Shown here: in pieces, positions 35,478-47,900 of the stretch
Layout: each line of letters starts with the position of its first letter
Position numbering within the stretch: the stretch's first letter is position 1
From: Nymphaea colorata
Taxonomy: Eukaryota; Streptophyta; Magnoliopsida; Nymphaeales; Nymphaeaceae
Length of the DNA: 64,000 bases
Direction of reading: 5' to 3'
NCBI RefSeq assembly: GCF_008831285.2
Contig: NC_045142.1
Span: forward strand, 25,557,876 to 25,621,875
Position numbers and translations under genes: made by a program
Notes under the pieces: generated by a model
Seen by the model: the letters and a program-made list of their open reading frames with translations, nothing else
Database searches by the model: none
What the model was told of the DNA's origin: nothing

Positions 35478-35540
35478 CAGTGGTGATAGTGGGAGTCCTT
35501 GGTAGTATCTTCTATGTGTTTACAGTTTGAAATGTTTAAA
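35478..35540 (+). repeat. Fragment resembling eIF3i intron 7
   Basis: The phrases cagtggtgatagtgggagtc and cttggtagta(t/g)cttctatgt, followed by tttacagttt(g/t)aaatgtt, match 15280-15345 inside the last intron of eIF3i. It could be a duplicated piece of that gene or a small dispersed repeat present in both places. Confidence 0.6.
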
Positions 35541-36199
35541 TTATTTTTAAACAGTTTAAAGTTCTTATATTTTAGATACACCTCAGATATTTTTTCTCTT
35601 CTTTTTTTTTTCCCACTTACTTATCGTAGTGGTACTTCACCTGATTCAGCTAAATTGAGCGAATCGGCTTATTCACTGCACTAGCAGCCTAACCAATCTT
35701 TGGTTGAAAGGCAGATAACCGAGATTGAGGATGGACATGGACGGGCAATCTTCAATGAGGTACGTAGAGCTATTCATACCCAATCGAATTCCATTAAAAT
35801 CTGAATATAGTTTCAACTTAAATTAAGCAGTATCTAAATAGTTGAATATGGTGGTGGAGCATTGTTGTCGAGATTCAAAGTTAAACGTCCAAATGGAGCA
35901 CAGAGATTCATATTCAGGAACTGCCGTCTTCTTCCTTCTTGGTCTAAAATACCAAGGCCCGTGCAGGCAAACTGCCCACACAGGCTCAAATGTGGCTCTG
36001 CCCCATTGGATATGCTAATGGCTACATTGGGTTCCAACCGGATCTATCGGTTCCTGCTACTCTAATCTTCAGGAGTCCTTGTCGTATACATTTTCGTGGA
36101 CCTACAACGGCTTACTTAAGGAACTTCATTAGATTCACATGTGCACACCAGCGAATTCATGGGTCCGTTGAAGTATTTTCAAGAAAGGAAACAACCTCA

Positions 36200-37213
36200 T
36201 AGGGTTTTTTGTGTTGAAGCATTTTCAACTTATTAGCGAAAGTGAAAAATAAAGCCATACTCTTTTATATTACCAGCGGAGCCCCGTTGTCTCCTCAACC
36301 GAAAGTTTATGTTGCGATGAAAAAAAGAGTTATTTTATAAGATCTTCAAAATAAGGTCATTCATGTAAAACAGATGGATTGAGAAAAAAATAGAAAGGAA
36401 AATGTTTAAATTAATATTAAATAACAAAAATGCTGGTATCTAAACTGAATTGTATTGACAATGGCTGGAGTGATCACATCTTTGCAATTTTCCATTTTGG
36501 CTTTAGCGAGAAGATTATTTATATACTTTTCTTGACTCAAGCAAAGTCTTTCTTCGTTCCATATGGCCTCAATTCCAAGGGAGTAATGTAAGTCGCCAAA
36601 ATATTTCCTAGATAAGGAAGGGAATCCGTCAAAAGACTGAGCTCTCTTTCTATATTATATAAGTTCTGGCATCTGCACTAATTCAGTTACCATCCTACTT
36701 TCTACTCCTTAGAACCAAAAATAACTTCAAATAATTTTAAAACGAAAGATAACAATAATACTAAATCTATGTTCGAGATTCGATATTGCTCGGAATTGCA
36801 CGAACTAAGTTTGCTATTACCTGGCACTTAAATATTGCCAAAAGCTTTTAGCAAAAAACAACAGATGAACACAAGGGGAAAAGAAAAAAGAGTTCCAGTT
36901 TGAAAAATATTTAGCCATTAACTCACGTTGAGTTTAATATACAACCATTTTACAAAAAGCAGTAGAGAAAAACTGAGGGTGTACCAAGACATTGGACTTG
37001 AAGTTGAGTGTTTTTTTTTTGTTTTTTATTCAAATCATCCATCAATAATGGAACCGAGAAAAAGTAGGATCATGATAAGGTTCTTCCTCCTTCTCCACCA
37101 TTCACCTGAAATTTCCTCTGCAATTCTCTTCCTACCAATCTAGGTTTGATTTTCCTTCATCTCCAGCCAAAACATCTTCTTTAAAATCAATCTGACCTAG
37201 GAGGAGTTTAGCC
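36200..37213 (+). repeat. TNL upstream block with copia fragment, before TIR D
   Basis: This matches the orphan block at 24400-25250 over most of its length. The copia fragment starts near 36457 and includes agaagattatttatatactt, as at 18716 and 38409. The promoter-like phrase gagaaaaactgagggtgtac is at about 36965. The common leader (ctccagccaaaacatcttct, then aggaggagtttagcc) ends at the ATG of D. Confidence 0.8.
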
Positions 37214-37417
37214 ATGGCCGCTTCTTCGAGTTCAGCGTTGGTTCCATTCTCCTCCATCTCTTCTCTTGGCCTTTTCACATACGAAGTTTTTTTGAGTTTC
37301 AGGAGAGTAGACACCCGCCAAAGGTTCACGTGGAACCTCTACAATTCTCTCAAAAGTGCAGGAATTGAAACTTTTATGGATGAATACGATATTGAGGCAG
37401 GTGTAGAAATCGATGAA
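37214..37417 (+). pseudogene. Truncated TIR D
   Basis: The exon reads MAASSSSALVPFSSISSLGL, then YEVFLSFRRVDTRQRFTWNL and AGIETFMDEYDIEAGVEIDE. Homology to C and F stops at about 37417. The rest of the TIR, including the catalytic-glutamate segment, is missing, and unrelated sequence follows directly. The frame runs on for about 30 unrelated residues before a stop. FRG is changed to FRR. It is a 5' fragment cut by an insertion or rearrangement, of the C/F TIR type. Confidence 0.85.
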
Positions 37418-38029
37418 ATGTTGGGATTTCTTCATCTGGATAGTCCTGCGTCGATACGGGTCCGTATCCGTTTCGGACCCTTAAGTATAAATACTCGTGT
37501 CTTGTGATGGTGTGAGACGCATCAAGTTTTAGCCGTCTGGGTAATCGGTCCCTTTAGCCATACGTGAATTGTTTGTCCCCATCACTGGGCTGTTATGGCT
37601 GATGAGAGAAATCCATTGCCGCTGCCGCCGACGGTCGCCTCTACAGGTTCTACAACACACGTGAATCATGAATGTAGTTTCGATTTCTGCATTTTCGTTT
37701 GGTCGCTATCTTGATTCCTCGCAAAGCTCCAACAATGGGTTATGGGCCCACACCATGTTTCCGCTGTGCGTTCTCCTTTGCATATTGGTTTTTCACGCAA
37801 AATGCGCCTGTTCTTTTCTCTTCTCTGTTGCATAATGGGCAATGGAAGCATTGGCCTTCCGTTGCCGCCGCAGAGAAAGGAACAGGGAGAGGCGTCGGAC
37901 GTGCACCTTGCTGACGCCCACCCACTGTGTTGGGAGAAACAGAAAAGGGGAAACGGGAAGAGTGCATTAGGCTTGGATCGTTCGGAACTCGGCGACGTCC
38001 GGCTTGCCATCCACAGGCGGTGGGAGTCG
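37418..38029. other. Foreign sequence following TIR D
   Basis: The segment begins tgttgggatttcttcatctg and includes gggtccgtatccgtttcgga. It is more GC-rich than its surroundings. Overlapping frames of 70-140 codons on both strands (37666-38101) contain nothing recognisable and mirror each other, so I do not call a gene. It ends where R1 copy 3 begins. Confidence 0.45.
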
Positions 38030-38215
38030 GGAATGAAGGAGGCAACAGCGTTAATCAATAATCCTCCCTTTTTCTTTCTCTGCAATTCGGTGACCAATTA
38101 ATCAATTATATCTGTTAAAAACCTGCTTCTAAGTTACTAAAAGGAAGAAACTGAAAATTAAAAAGACTATAAAAACATTTTTTTTTATTAATTTCCAAAA
38201 TATCTCAATCTTTTA
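38030..38215 (+). repeat. Dispersed repeat R1, copy 3
   Basis: The sequence gaaggaggcaacagcgttaa, tcaataatcctccc, then gaaactgaaaattaaaaaga and attaatttccaaaatatctc matches copy 2. The leftmost part found in copies 1 and 2 is missing here. Confidence 0.8.
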
Positions 38216-38339
38216 ACATATGCCCAGTTAACAAGATAAGTAATGTCAAGGAAAGAGTGGCATATTGGAGTCCTCCCACTATACTTCTAAAGAGGCTCAC
38301 ATTCTTGAATTTTTCACCATCATATCTACAACCTGCGAT

Positions 38340-39084
38340 CTATATACCTAATTGTATTGACAATGGCTGGAGTGATCACATCTTTTCAATTTTCTAGTTT
38401 GGCTTTGGCGAGAAGATTATTTATATACTTTTGTTGACTCAAGCAAAGTCTTTCTTCATTCCATGTGGCCTCAATTTCAAGGAAGTAATGTAAGTCGCCA
38501 AGATATTTTCTTGACAGGGAAGGGAATTCGTCAAATACTGAGTTCTCTCTCTCTATGTAAGTTCTGGCGTCAGCACTAAGTCGGAACTACAAATAATTTT
38601 AAAATAAAGGTGAACAATGATACTAAATCTATGTTCGGGATTGGAAATTGTTCGAAATTGCACGAACTAAGTTTGTTATTATGTGGCACTTAAATCTTGC
38701 AAAAAGTTTTTAGCAAAAAACAACAGTTAAACCCAAGGAAAAAAATGTTCCAGTTTGAAAAATACTTAGCCATTAACTCACGTTGAGTTTAAGATACAAC
38801 CATTTTACAAAAAAGCGGTAGAGAAAAACTGAGGGTGTACCAAGACATTAGACTCGAAAGTCGAAAGTGAGGGTTTTCTTTGTTTTTATTCACATCATCC
38901 GTCAACAATGGAACAGAGAAAAGTAGGTGATCATGATAAGGTTCTTCCTCCTTCTCCCCGGTTCAACCGGAAATTTCTTGTGCAATTCTCGACGTCCTAT
39001 TTATGTAGGTTTGATATTCCTTCATTTCATCTCCAGCCAAAACATCTTCTTTAAAACCGATTTGACCCTAAGAGGAGTTTTGCC
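38340..39084 (+). repeat. TNL upstream block with copia fragment, before TNL E
   Basis: The block has the same order as at 36457-37213: a copia fragment from about 38358, tgcacgaactaagtttg, gagaaaaactgagggtgtac at about 38822, then the leader ending aagaggagttttgcc before ATG 39085. Confidence 0.8.
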
Positions 39085-42000
39085 ATGGCCGCTTCTTCGA
39101 GTTCAGCGTTGGTTCGATCATCCTCCTCTTCTCTTGACTCTTCAAAATACCAAGTTTTTCTTAGTTTCAGGGGAGATGACACCCGCAAAGGCTTTACGGG
39201 GCGTCTCTATAAAGCTCTCAATCACGCAGGAATCCATACCTTCATGGACAATGAAGAAATAGAGGTGGGAGAGAAGTTTGGCGAAAGGCATCTCAAAGCA
39301 ATGGAGGAGTCATTGTACTACGTGGTCATCCTGTCGAAAAGATATGCGGATTCTGAGTGGTGCTTGAGGGAATTGGCAGCCATGGTTGTTCACGCGATGG
39401 AATCGGCAGCCATGTCGTCTCAGCACAAGAAGGAGATCATCCCCGTCTTCTACTATGTGGAGCCTTTTGATGTGCACCATCAAAGGGGCCCTTTTGAGCA
39501 GTCATTCAAAGACCATGAAATGCGTTACAATCCTGCAGATGTTGAAAGTTGGTCAACTTCAAGGTCCCGTTATCAAACACGAGTAAGTCTCCTCTCTCTC
39601 TCTCAGCCTCCTTCATTTTTGAAAAACGAGAAGGAAAAGGCAAATCTGGAAGGTCTGCATGGGCCTACGAATTACTTGAGGGCCTTTTTGTTTTATTTTG
39701 ACGTAAGTTTGGTGTGAATGGGGTGGTGGTTGTTGCTCTATTATCAGAAAGAAAAGGGAAAAGGAATAAGCAAATTAGAAAAGGGAAAAAATAAGCCTCT
39801 CGAAACCCCAACTTGAAGTTAGAATGTATTTTCACAAAAATGTAAATGTCGATATCGTGCAGGATTACTTTTTTAGGATGGTCACAATTTAGATGTTGAT
39901 AAATTTACCAGCATGTTTGATTACCATCTTAAATTTTAAGTTTATGGACATCTTGGATGAAGCAGCTTTTATTGTTGTGGCAAAAAGTGGTTCACATTAA
40001 TCTTAGAACCGTAGTTTGATTTAATCCTGAGAATTTTAGATCAAAGATAATCAAATAATGGCACCTAGGAGAGCATTTGATTAATTTCAGGTAATCGGTG
40101 ATCTAATTAGGAACTCATATCCTTGCATCTTAACCTCTTTCTCGTTTCTTCATGCCTTTAGATCTTTGGATTTGAAGTATAATACAGATTTTTAATGCAT
40201 AATTCTTAAAATCCACAGTTGCCTAGAACCATGGAATATTTTAAGGTTGGTTTCAATTTAATTTAAACTCTCGGGCATTAGATCTGATAAAATCAAAATG
40301 CCACCAAAATTTTTGTTGTTCATCACTACTCTCTGTACACTGTGTGTGTGTAAGAGGGGGGGAAGTTTGAACCGGACGTTAATTTAAAGTGGGAAAGTCC
40401 TTAGTCACAAAACTTGTGTTTTTTAAAAAAAGCAAAAAAAATATACAATAAATAAATTAGTCATTTAAAACTTTAAAAAACATATTTAAAAAAAAAGTTA
40501 AAAATAAAAAATCACAAAATTTGCTTTTCCATTTTTTTTCCTTTTATTCATTTTTTTACGTTTTTTCCTTTCTTCGTTTTATTCATTTTTTCACGTTTCT
40601 TTTTAATGTCAAACTGTTCTTTTTTATTTTCTAATTTTTGTTTGCTCCAAAAATCTACTTTTTGATGTTTGTGTTATTAGTTTCTTGTAAATTTATTATT
40701 GCCTCAAATTTAATTTTTTATTTTTAAAAATTTATCTTATTTTTCTTTTTTTGAGCTCAGTTACTGTTTAAAACAGGAGAAAGTTTTTTTTTTTGCGCCT
40801 ATGAATATTAAACTCAAATCCAAGTAAATGTGATCAAATTAAGTCTCAAAATTGCAGTACTAGCTAGCTAGGTAATTGAACCCCAAAACAAAACTAGAGA
40901 TGTCAATCAGATGATATTTTCTAATTAACAGTTCAATGAGACACACAATTCTGTAGAAATAGACAGCGGAGATGGAAAAGCTATTGTCTTCTTAGCTTTA
41001 AGCAACTTACATTTCTTTTTTACATTATTCATTTATTTTCAGAATTCGGAAGAAGCAAAAAAAGCAACCGTTATATAATATGGAATTCATTGCCCGCCTT
41101 TTTTTGTTTTTTTCTGGGTTTGTTGGCAGATCAAATAAGAAAGAAACAGAATTTATCAAAGAAATAGTGAAAAGAGTTGGTGGGTGCAGTGATAACGTAA
41201 TGTTGCCTATGGCAGAGCATCCTGTGGGAATCGACTCCAGGGTTGAAGAAGTAATGGAATTGCTAAGTATTGGGGAGGGAGGCGTTAAAATGGTTGGGAT
41301 TTATGGGATGGGAGGCGTCGGCAAGACCACACTCGCAAATGAAATATACAACAGACTCGATGGCAGGTTTGAAAAATCTATCTACATTGAGGGCATTAAG
41401 GACAAAAAAGATAAGCTGCACGAATTGCAGGAAGTATTCACATTGGCGGTGGGAAACCAAAGAATACGCAACCCCAGTCAGGGGTCTACGGAGATCAAAA
41501 GGAGATTTCCTTACGAGAGGGTGCTTCTTCTTCTTGATGATGTTGACCATGGGGATCAACTGAAAGCATTAGCTGGTGACTGTGACTGGTTTGGTGGAGG
41601 AACAAGGATTCTCATCACCACAAGGGATGTGCGGCTTCTGAATGCGCATTCTGTGCATGAAAAGTACCAAGTCTATGAGTTGAACAGCAGCGAATCACTG
41701 CATGTTCAGTCGGCATGCTTTCAAAACTGACCAACCCAGTGAGGAATTCATGGAGATATCTAAGAAAATTGCCAAAGCAGCAGGGGGCCTTCCATTAGCG
41801 CTTGAGGTTCTAGGTGTGTTCTTATCAATCGAAAGGAATAAAGAAGTATGGGCGGAGGTGGAAACAAAGCTGAGGAACTCAGAATATCCTGGAATGGACA
41901 AGTGCCTGAGAATAAGCTATGATGGCCTCAGCCAGAACGAACAGAAAGGGTTTTTGGACATTGCGTGCTTTTTCCTTGGTGAGTATAAAGATAATGTCAT

Positions 42001-44927
42001 TGACATATGGAAAGGCTGCGACTTCGACTCTCCAGTGTCGACAATCAATTCTCTTTTACATAAATGTCTTCTTAAGGTTGACTGTTGCGGGAGGCTATAT
42101 ATGCATGATTTACTACGAGACATGGGGAGAATCATTGGCTCGCGTAGCAGGTTGTGGGATCAAAAGGAAGTGTGGGAAGTACTGGAGGAGCACAAGGTAC
42201 GAGAGTTAAAATTGTTACTTCAAATTTATACACACACTGGTACCTTTTCTCCCAATTGATGTAGACTGTTAGTGTAACAATTTTTCATGATTATCTTCTT
42301 CAGGGAGCGAACAATATTAAAGGTATAATTTGTAAAGAATATCTGGAAGGAGAAGAAGAAAGTTTTGACGCTGTGCACTCATTAGTTTCTCCTGAAGAAG
42401 AAACAAAAAGTGTGTACGTTGAAGCATTCCATAATATGTCAAATCTAAAGCTCCTTCTCTTGGAAAACATCAACCTCAATGGTGACTTTAGCAGGATGCC
42501 CAAAAGTGGACTGGTTGCTCCATGCAAACGCTACCAGACAATTTCGACATCCAGAAACTTGGATGCCTGAAGTTAGATTCCAGCAAAATTGTTCAATTCT
42601 GGAGTGATAGTTGCATATCAAAGGAAAAGGTTCCTTTCAATTTAGACTCACGTATAGGACCATATGTTTGTTCAGTTCCTTCTTCATTGATGGAGAATTT
42701 CTTTCTTTTCTTACGATGCTTTCATTGATGGACAGGTGTTCACTAAGCTGAAGGTGCTCGACCTTAGTGGATGCGGTGATCTTATGAAGCTTCCTGATTT
42801 CTCTCACTCCTTGGACCTTGAGAAACTACGCCTCCAAGGCTGCAACAGTTTAATGGACATTCCTGAGTCCATTGGAAATTCAACCAAACTGAAGATGATA
42901 GACTTGATAGATTGTGATGCTCTACAGAGCTTGCCCAGTTCCATTGGAAGGTTGAGCAAACTTGAGAATTTATTATTGCATTGGTGTTCGTCCCTACTAA
43001 CATTGCCTGATTCTATCGGGAATTTGACCAGATTGGAGAAGTTAAATGTACAAGGTTGTAAATTTCTATCGGCGTTGCCCAATTCCATTGGAAACTTGAC
43101 CGGACTTGAGGAGTTACAATTAGGCTATTGTGCATCCCTATCAACATTGCCTCATTCCATTGGGAATTTGACAAGACTCACGAGGTTACATCTATCTGTT
43201 TGTGAATCTCTATTGGCATTGCCCTATTCAGTTGGAATGTTGACTTTACTTGAGGAGCTAAAATTTGGCTCATGCAAATTCTTATCAACATTGCCTCATT
43301 CCATTGGGAATTTGACAGGACTCAGGAGGTTACACATCAACAATTGTCCTTCTCTGTCAATGTTGCTTAATTCCATTGGAAACCTGACTGGACTGGAGGA
43401 GTTCGGAGTGGGCAACTGTGAATCCCTGTCAAGACTGCCAGATTCCATTGGGAATTTGATCGGACTGAGGACGTTATATGTGGGTGGTTGTGACTCTCTG
43501 TTGGCATTGCCCAATTCTATCGGAAGCTTGACTAGACTTGAGGAGTTAAGTGTCTCAAGAGTACCTCTATCAACATTGCATCCTTCCATTGGGAATTTGA
43601 CGAGACTTGAGATGTTAAGCATCTCAGGGGCACCTCTATCAACATTGCCTCCTTGCATTGGGAATTTGACGAGACTTGGGCGCTTAGACTTATACAACTG
43701 TGAATGTCTGTTGGCTCTTCCCAATTCCATCGGCAGCTTGACTGGACTTCAGTATTTAACACTTATCGAATGTCGATCCCTGTCAATGTTGCCTGATTCC
43801 ATCGAAAACTTGTCTCGGCTTAAGCGCTTGTACCTATCCCATTGTACATCCCTGCCAATACTGCCTGATTCCATTGGGAATCTGAGGGGACTGGAGGAGC
43901 TAATTCTGACCTCATGCACAAGCCTGTCAACGCTGCCTAGTTCTATCGGCCGCATGAGCAGACTGTCTACCCTTTTTCTCAGCAAAATTGGCATTGAAGA
44001 GCTTCCTGATTCTGTGCGCTTGCTGGAGTCACTTGAATGGTTGTGTATTTCAGACTGCAGACTACAAAGTCGTCTGCCTCTGTGGGAGATGAAATGCGTG
44101 AAGGGCTTGCTCATAGGAGGTGATTTCATTAAAAAAGAAGACGAAAATGATAGTGATGATGGGAATAAAAATGAAATATGCGAAATTTCAGATGGCATCA
44201 ATGATAATGATGATGGGGGTCGAATGGAAGCATGTGAAATCCCAGATGGCATCCCCTGTGTAGGAAGTGAAGTCAATCAGAAGGATGAAAGCGACAGTGA
44301 TGAGGATCAAAATGAAATATGCAAAATCTCAGATGGAATCAGAGATAATGATGATGGAGGTCCAATGGAAGTATGTGAAATCCCAGATGGCCTCGCAGGT
44401 GTTGGAGGTGAAGTCTATGAGAAACATGAATGTGATATCAGCGATGATGATGATGGGGGTCGAATGGAAGTATGTGAAATCGCAGATGGCATCGCCGGTG
44501 TAGGAGGTGAAGTCAATCAGAAGGATGAAAGTGATAGTGATGATCGGGATCAAAATAATGAAGTATGTGAAATTCCAAATGGCATCACCCACTACTCTCA
44601 GCACACTCAAGAGTGTAGGAGAATCCGATACTTAGAAACCTGTGATATAACCCAATTGATGGTAAAGTATTTGAGTTGTCCATTTGGGTGGTGAGTGGTC
44701 GAGAAAGGAAGATTATTTTATACGTGTATTCCGTAAAGGAAAGGTCATGGAAATGCTCAGAGGGAAGGGAATACTGGAATGGGTCGTGGTTGAAGCACAT
44801 TTTTCCTGATGACTTCACTCCTCTACATGATGCGGAGGCATTGGAAGCTTGTGCAAGCAGTTCCTCTGCGCCGGACTTATCTCGGGATCAATTGGTGAGC
44901 TTAGGATTTGAACCTCCTCAGCTATAG
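39085..44927 (+). pseudogene. TNL E: TIR-NB-ARC-LRR gene with four frame lesions
   Basis: Exons: TIR 39085-39582, NB-ARC 41130-42196, linker 42304-42629, LRR/post-LRR 42736-44927. The TIR matches A (KYQVFLSFRGDDTRKGFTGR, catalytic region SEWCLREL). About 23 bp are missing near 39548, which shifts the exon end. The NB-ARC exon has GMGGVGKTTLANE, LLLLDDVDH, GTRILITTRDV, GGLPLALEVLG and YMHDLLRDMG. Two bp are missing at about 41703 compared with C. In the linker exon 16 bp are missing at about 42509. The LRR frame is then open for 652 codons with about 20 LRRs and an acidic repeat, until an indel at about 44655 moves the post-LRR domain (from SIWVVSGRERKIIL to WLKHIFPDDF) to another frame. Four independent lesions make it a pseudogene, yet every domain is still recognisable, so inactivation looks recent. 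Confidence 0.9.
44120..44590 (+). repeat. Expanded acidic CEIPDGI repeat between LRR and post-LRR domain of E
   Basis: In C and F the segment between LRR and post-LRR domain has one unit (EVNQKDESDDGNQNN...EIPDGITHYS in C). In E it is repeated: EICEISDGI, EACEIPDGI, EICKISDGI, EVCEIPDGL, EVCEIADGI and EVCEIPNGI, with DNDDGG and EVNQKDESDSD spacers. The open frame is kept throughout. Confidence 0.9.
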
Positions 44928-47900
44928 TTATCGCTTCTTGAATCTACGCAAATTTTTTGTTTATTATCTTTTCTTTTTATTGGTTGGGCATGCCTACGCA
45001 ATATTTAGTTTCATCCTGCTTATTTTTTTCATTGTGCTATGTAGGAGGATTTTTCGGACCACATCGACTATCTTTCAGATTTCTGCGGTTTTCGTAGTTA
45101 ATCCGTGCAAAAGGGTATTTTTTTTGTCCATGCACATTTATGATATACAACTGTCATTAGTTCATGCCTTAGGGGGCACAGCATCTCAGCATGTTCAGTC
45201 GGAATAGTTGGCGCATTCTCAGTTTGATGACTTTGATTACCATGGGTGCTCCTTTCCTGAGCCTCAAAAGGTGAGAGTGCTCCATCAACTTGAAAACTCG
45301 GGCCGCCGCTTTTTGGCCAGAACACAGCTTATGACCCAGAGAATGGAAAGGCTTTCCAACTTTTTTTCCAGGCAGTGAGTAGTCAACATTTCACTCACTC
45401 AAAACTGTCTCTTATTCATGATCTGCGCATGGTTAGATGTCAGCAAAGCCTTTTGACATGCACTTTTTTTTTTTTTTCCTTCCGTTCTAATTCATGTATT
45501 GACTACTGAGGGACTGATTATTGGTGGAAGCAAGCGTTGGTGAGAAGAGAAACTTTCTCCCTTGTTTGCAGTTGTAGCTCAATTACACATACACCTTGTT
45601 TATGTCAACAAGCATGGTTGCTTGTGGACATGACTGCAAGCGACCGGAGGCCAAGTCAGTGGTTTTTGGACTCGTCATCTTTGGCCGTGTTCAAAAACTT
45701 TCCAATTTTTTTGATACCTTTTAATGGGTATACCTACTCATAGCAGGCTTATTTTTCATTTTGTTTTGCTGAATTTGTGGGTGGAGCAGCAAGCTATTGA
45801 TTCATGACTTCAAGAAACTGATTACAGACTATAATTCATGAATGTAGAATTGTTAGCTAGCTGATTTGTAAAAAGATAAACTCCAATATATAAATTGAAG
45901 TATAGTCAGGACATCACTCCGAAACACAGGAAACGAGCTTACACCCTAAGAAAGATAGGAGAAAGAGTGCAAGCTTTGGCCTTCACTCAAACGGTGGGAT
46001 TTTATAATACTCACCTGAATGTAAAATGTTAGGATATTGAAGATGACCATGAGCAGGCCATAAGCCAAGTTCACGTGATCCTTGGAGGATCATTTCTGCT
46101 TCTCGCATTTCTTTCTGTCTTAATCTGACTGTAACAGATATCAGGTTTGTGTAAATCATGTGCATCTGAGTTCGGAAGTTTATCTCAGTAAGATAATTTA
46201 CCGTTCTTATCTTAATAAGTTGCTCAATCTTTTAAAAGGTTTGATTTCATTGAGATTTAGGATTCTTCAATCTAGTACATACATAAATAAATGGTAGTTT
46301 TTTTGGAATTTGTAGAAACTTGAGGCATTGAACATCAATTCTTTTCAGCTATTTCCTGTTTTCTAGCTAATTTCTCATTTTTTCCAATTTTTATTAAACA
46401 ATATTAGTATTTAGTCTTTTCACCAATTTTCCCCTTATGTATCCTGTCTTATTGTTATTGACAAGTAGACTTGGAAGTTTTACAATGACTTTCCAGTTAC
46501 CTCGTAGTTAATTAAGTGCACTTAATTAAGTCATTTCATTAAAAAATATACATGGATCAGCCAATGTTGTAGATATTGGTACCACCGATGTGTATTTCAT
46601 TAATTTTTATTTATTTTGAACTCAATAGTAATTTGAAAATGTTGTAACTTTTGTTAGAAATGAAAGTAATTATCGGGCCTGTATCGTATCGGCTAGGATG
46701 TGCATCCGTCGATCTGTTCCAATATATGGTGACATTAACAACAGTGCACTCAAGCTTTTTTTTTAAAAAAAAAAAAAAAAAAGATCTGGGTCTGGATCTT
46801 GTCGATATGCTCCAATATAGGGTGATATTAACAACCATGCCATCAGGCATTTTTTTTGTCTCTAAAAACGATCTGGATTAGATGTGGATCCTGTTGTTAT
46901 ATTTATATGATGTGCAACAATGTAGTACGCTTCCGTACGTGATGAGCAACAATGTAGCAGGAAATTGACTCAGACTTAAATTTCAGAAGTGACATCCAGG
47001 TTTTCATTTGGATATAAATACAAATAAATATATGAGGCGGCCCGGCCCGACGCCCACCCTTATGCGTATTTAGAAGAGGGACTCTGGATTTCGATGTGCA
47101 AATAAAAGTCGGATTCAAATCTGATCTGTGAATGTCGTGATGAGTGCATCCAATTCGAATATGATCCCTTAACATCTCTATGAAAAGAGTTTACAAGCCA
47201 AGAAATCCCATCTCTTTCTCTCGCTCTTCCAATTAATCTCAGTCTAATTGGTTTCCTATAAAGCAACATTCCTGATCGTTTTTTGACGTAAAAAAAAAAA
47301 ATTAGAAAAAAATTTAGTTGACAATAAGTACAAGCTGTCATCAATTCAATGTTGTTAACGGCTCGGTAATCGATATCGTCTAAGAGATTCTTTTGTTGGG
47401 AAGATGCATGAATTGCATCATAAATTTTTAATCCATGTGCCCCAGAATCCATATATCTCAAGTCAGCGGACCCTTTCCCACAAGAATTTTTGGGGCGAGA
47501 TCCATAATGAATTTAAAGTGTGCCTCACATCAAATCATGAGGTCGTACAGTCTTTAAGGGGGTTTTCAACTATAATAAGAATATGTCACTGTGTTATGTA
47601 TCTGTAATTTTTTTTTGTCTATTTAGGATAGACACATGAATCAATAATATAAAACGGCCCCTAATGGGTAAATTTAATGTGTTTACTCTCAGCGATCCAT
47701 TAAGTTCTCGCTACTTTGATAATGTCTCTTTGCTTCTTCCTGATCTCTCTGTCATGACGATGATGTGAGATGCCCTTTAAGCACTGACATCACTCGGCAC
47801 GCTTGATCACATGCCAACTTGAAGCTACTGCCAATACTACCCCCTCCCATTTTTTGGCATGTGTAGGGAAGTCGATATCGCAATTTGAATTGAATACCCA

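Larger units (their letters stand above)
32867..36199. other. Intergenic repeat-rich DNA between C and the D upstream block
   Basis: Just after C, the segment tgctatgcaggaggatttt (about 33042) has a counterpart after E at about 45038 and looks like a possible extra 3' exon or common 3' flank. R1 copy 2 is at 34008-34275. A CA/CGCA run is at 35032-35060 and an eIF3i-intron-like piece at 35478-35540. Short open frames near 34302 and 35862 have no recognisable product. Confidence 0.5.

Noticed and set aside
37666-38101. Overlapping frames of 100-143 codons on both strands after TIR D
   Set aside because: They mirror one another in a GC-richer stretch and show no protein motif.
43296-44610. Antisense frames over the LRR and acidic repeats of E (e.g. 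144, 175 and 93 codons)
   Set aside because: They are by-products of a repetitive coding exon. The sense strand has clear LRRs.
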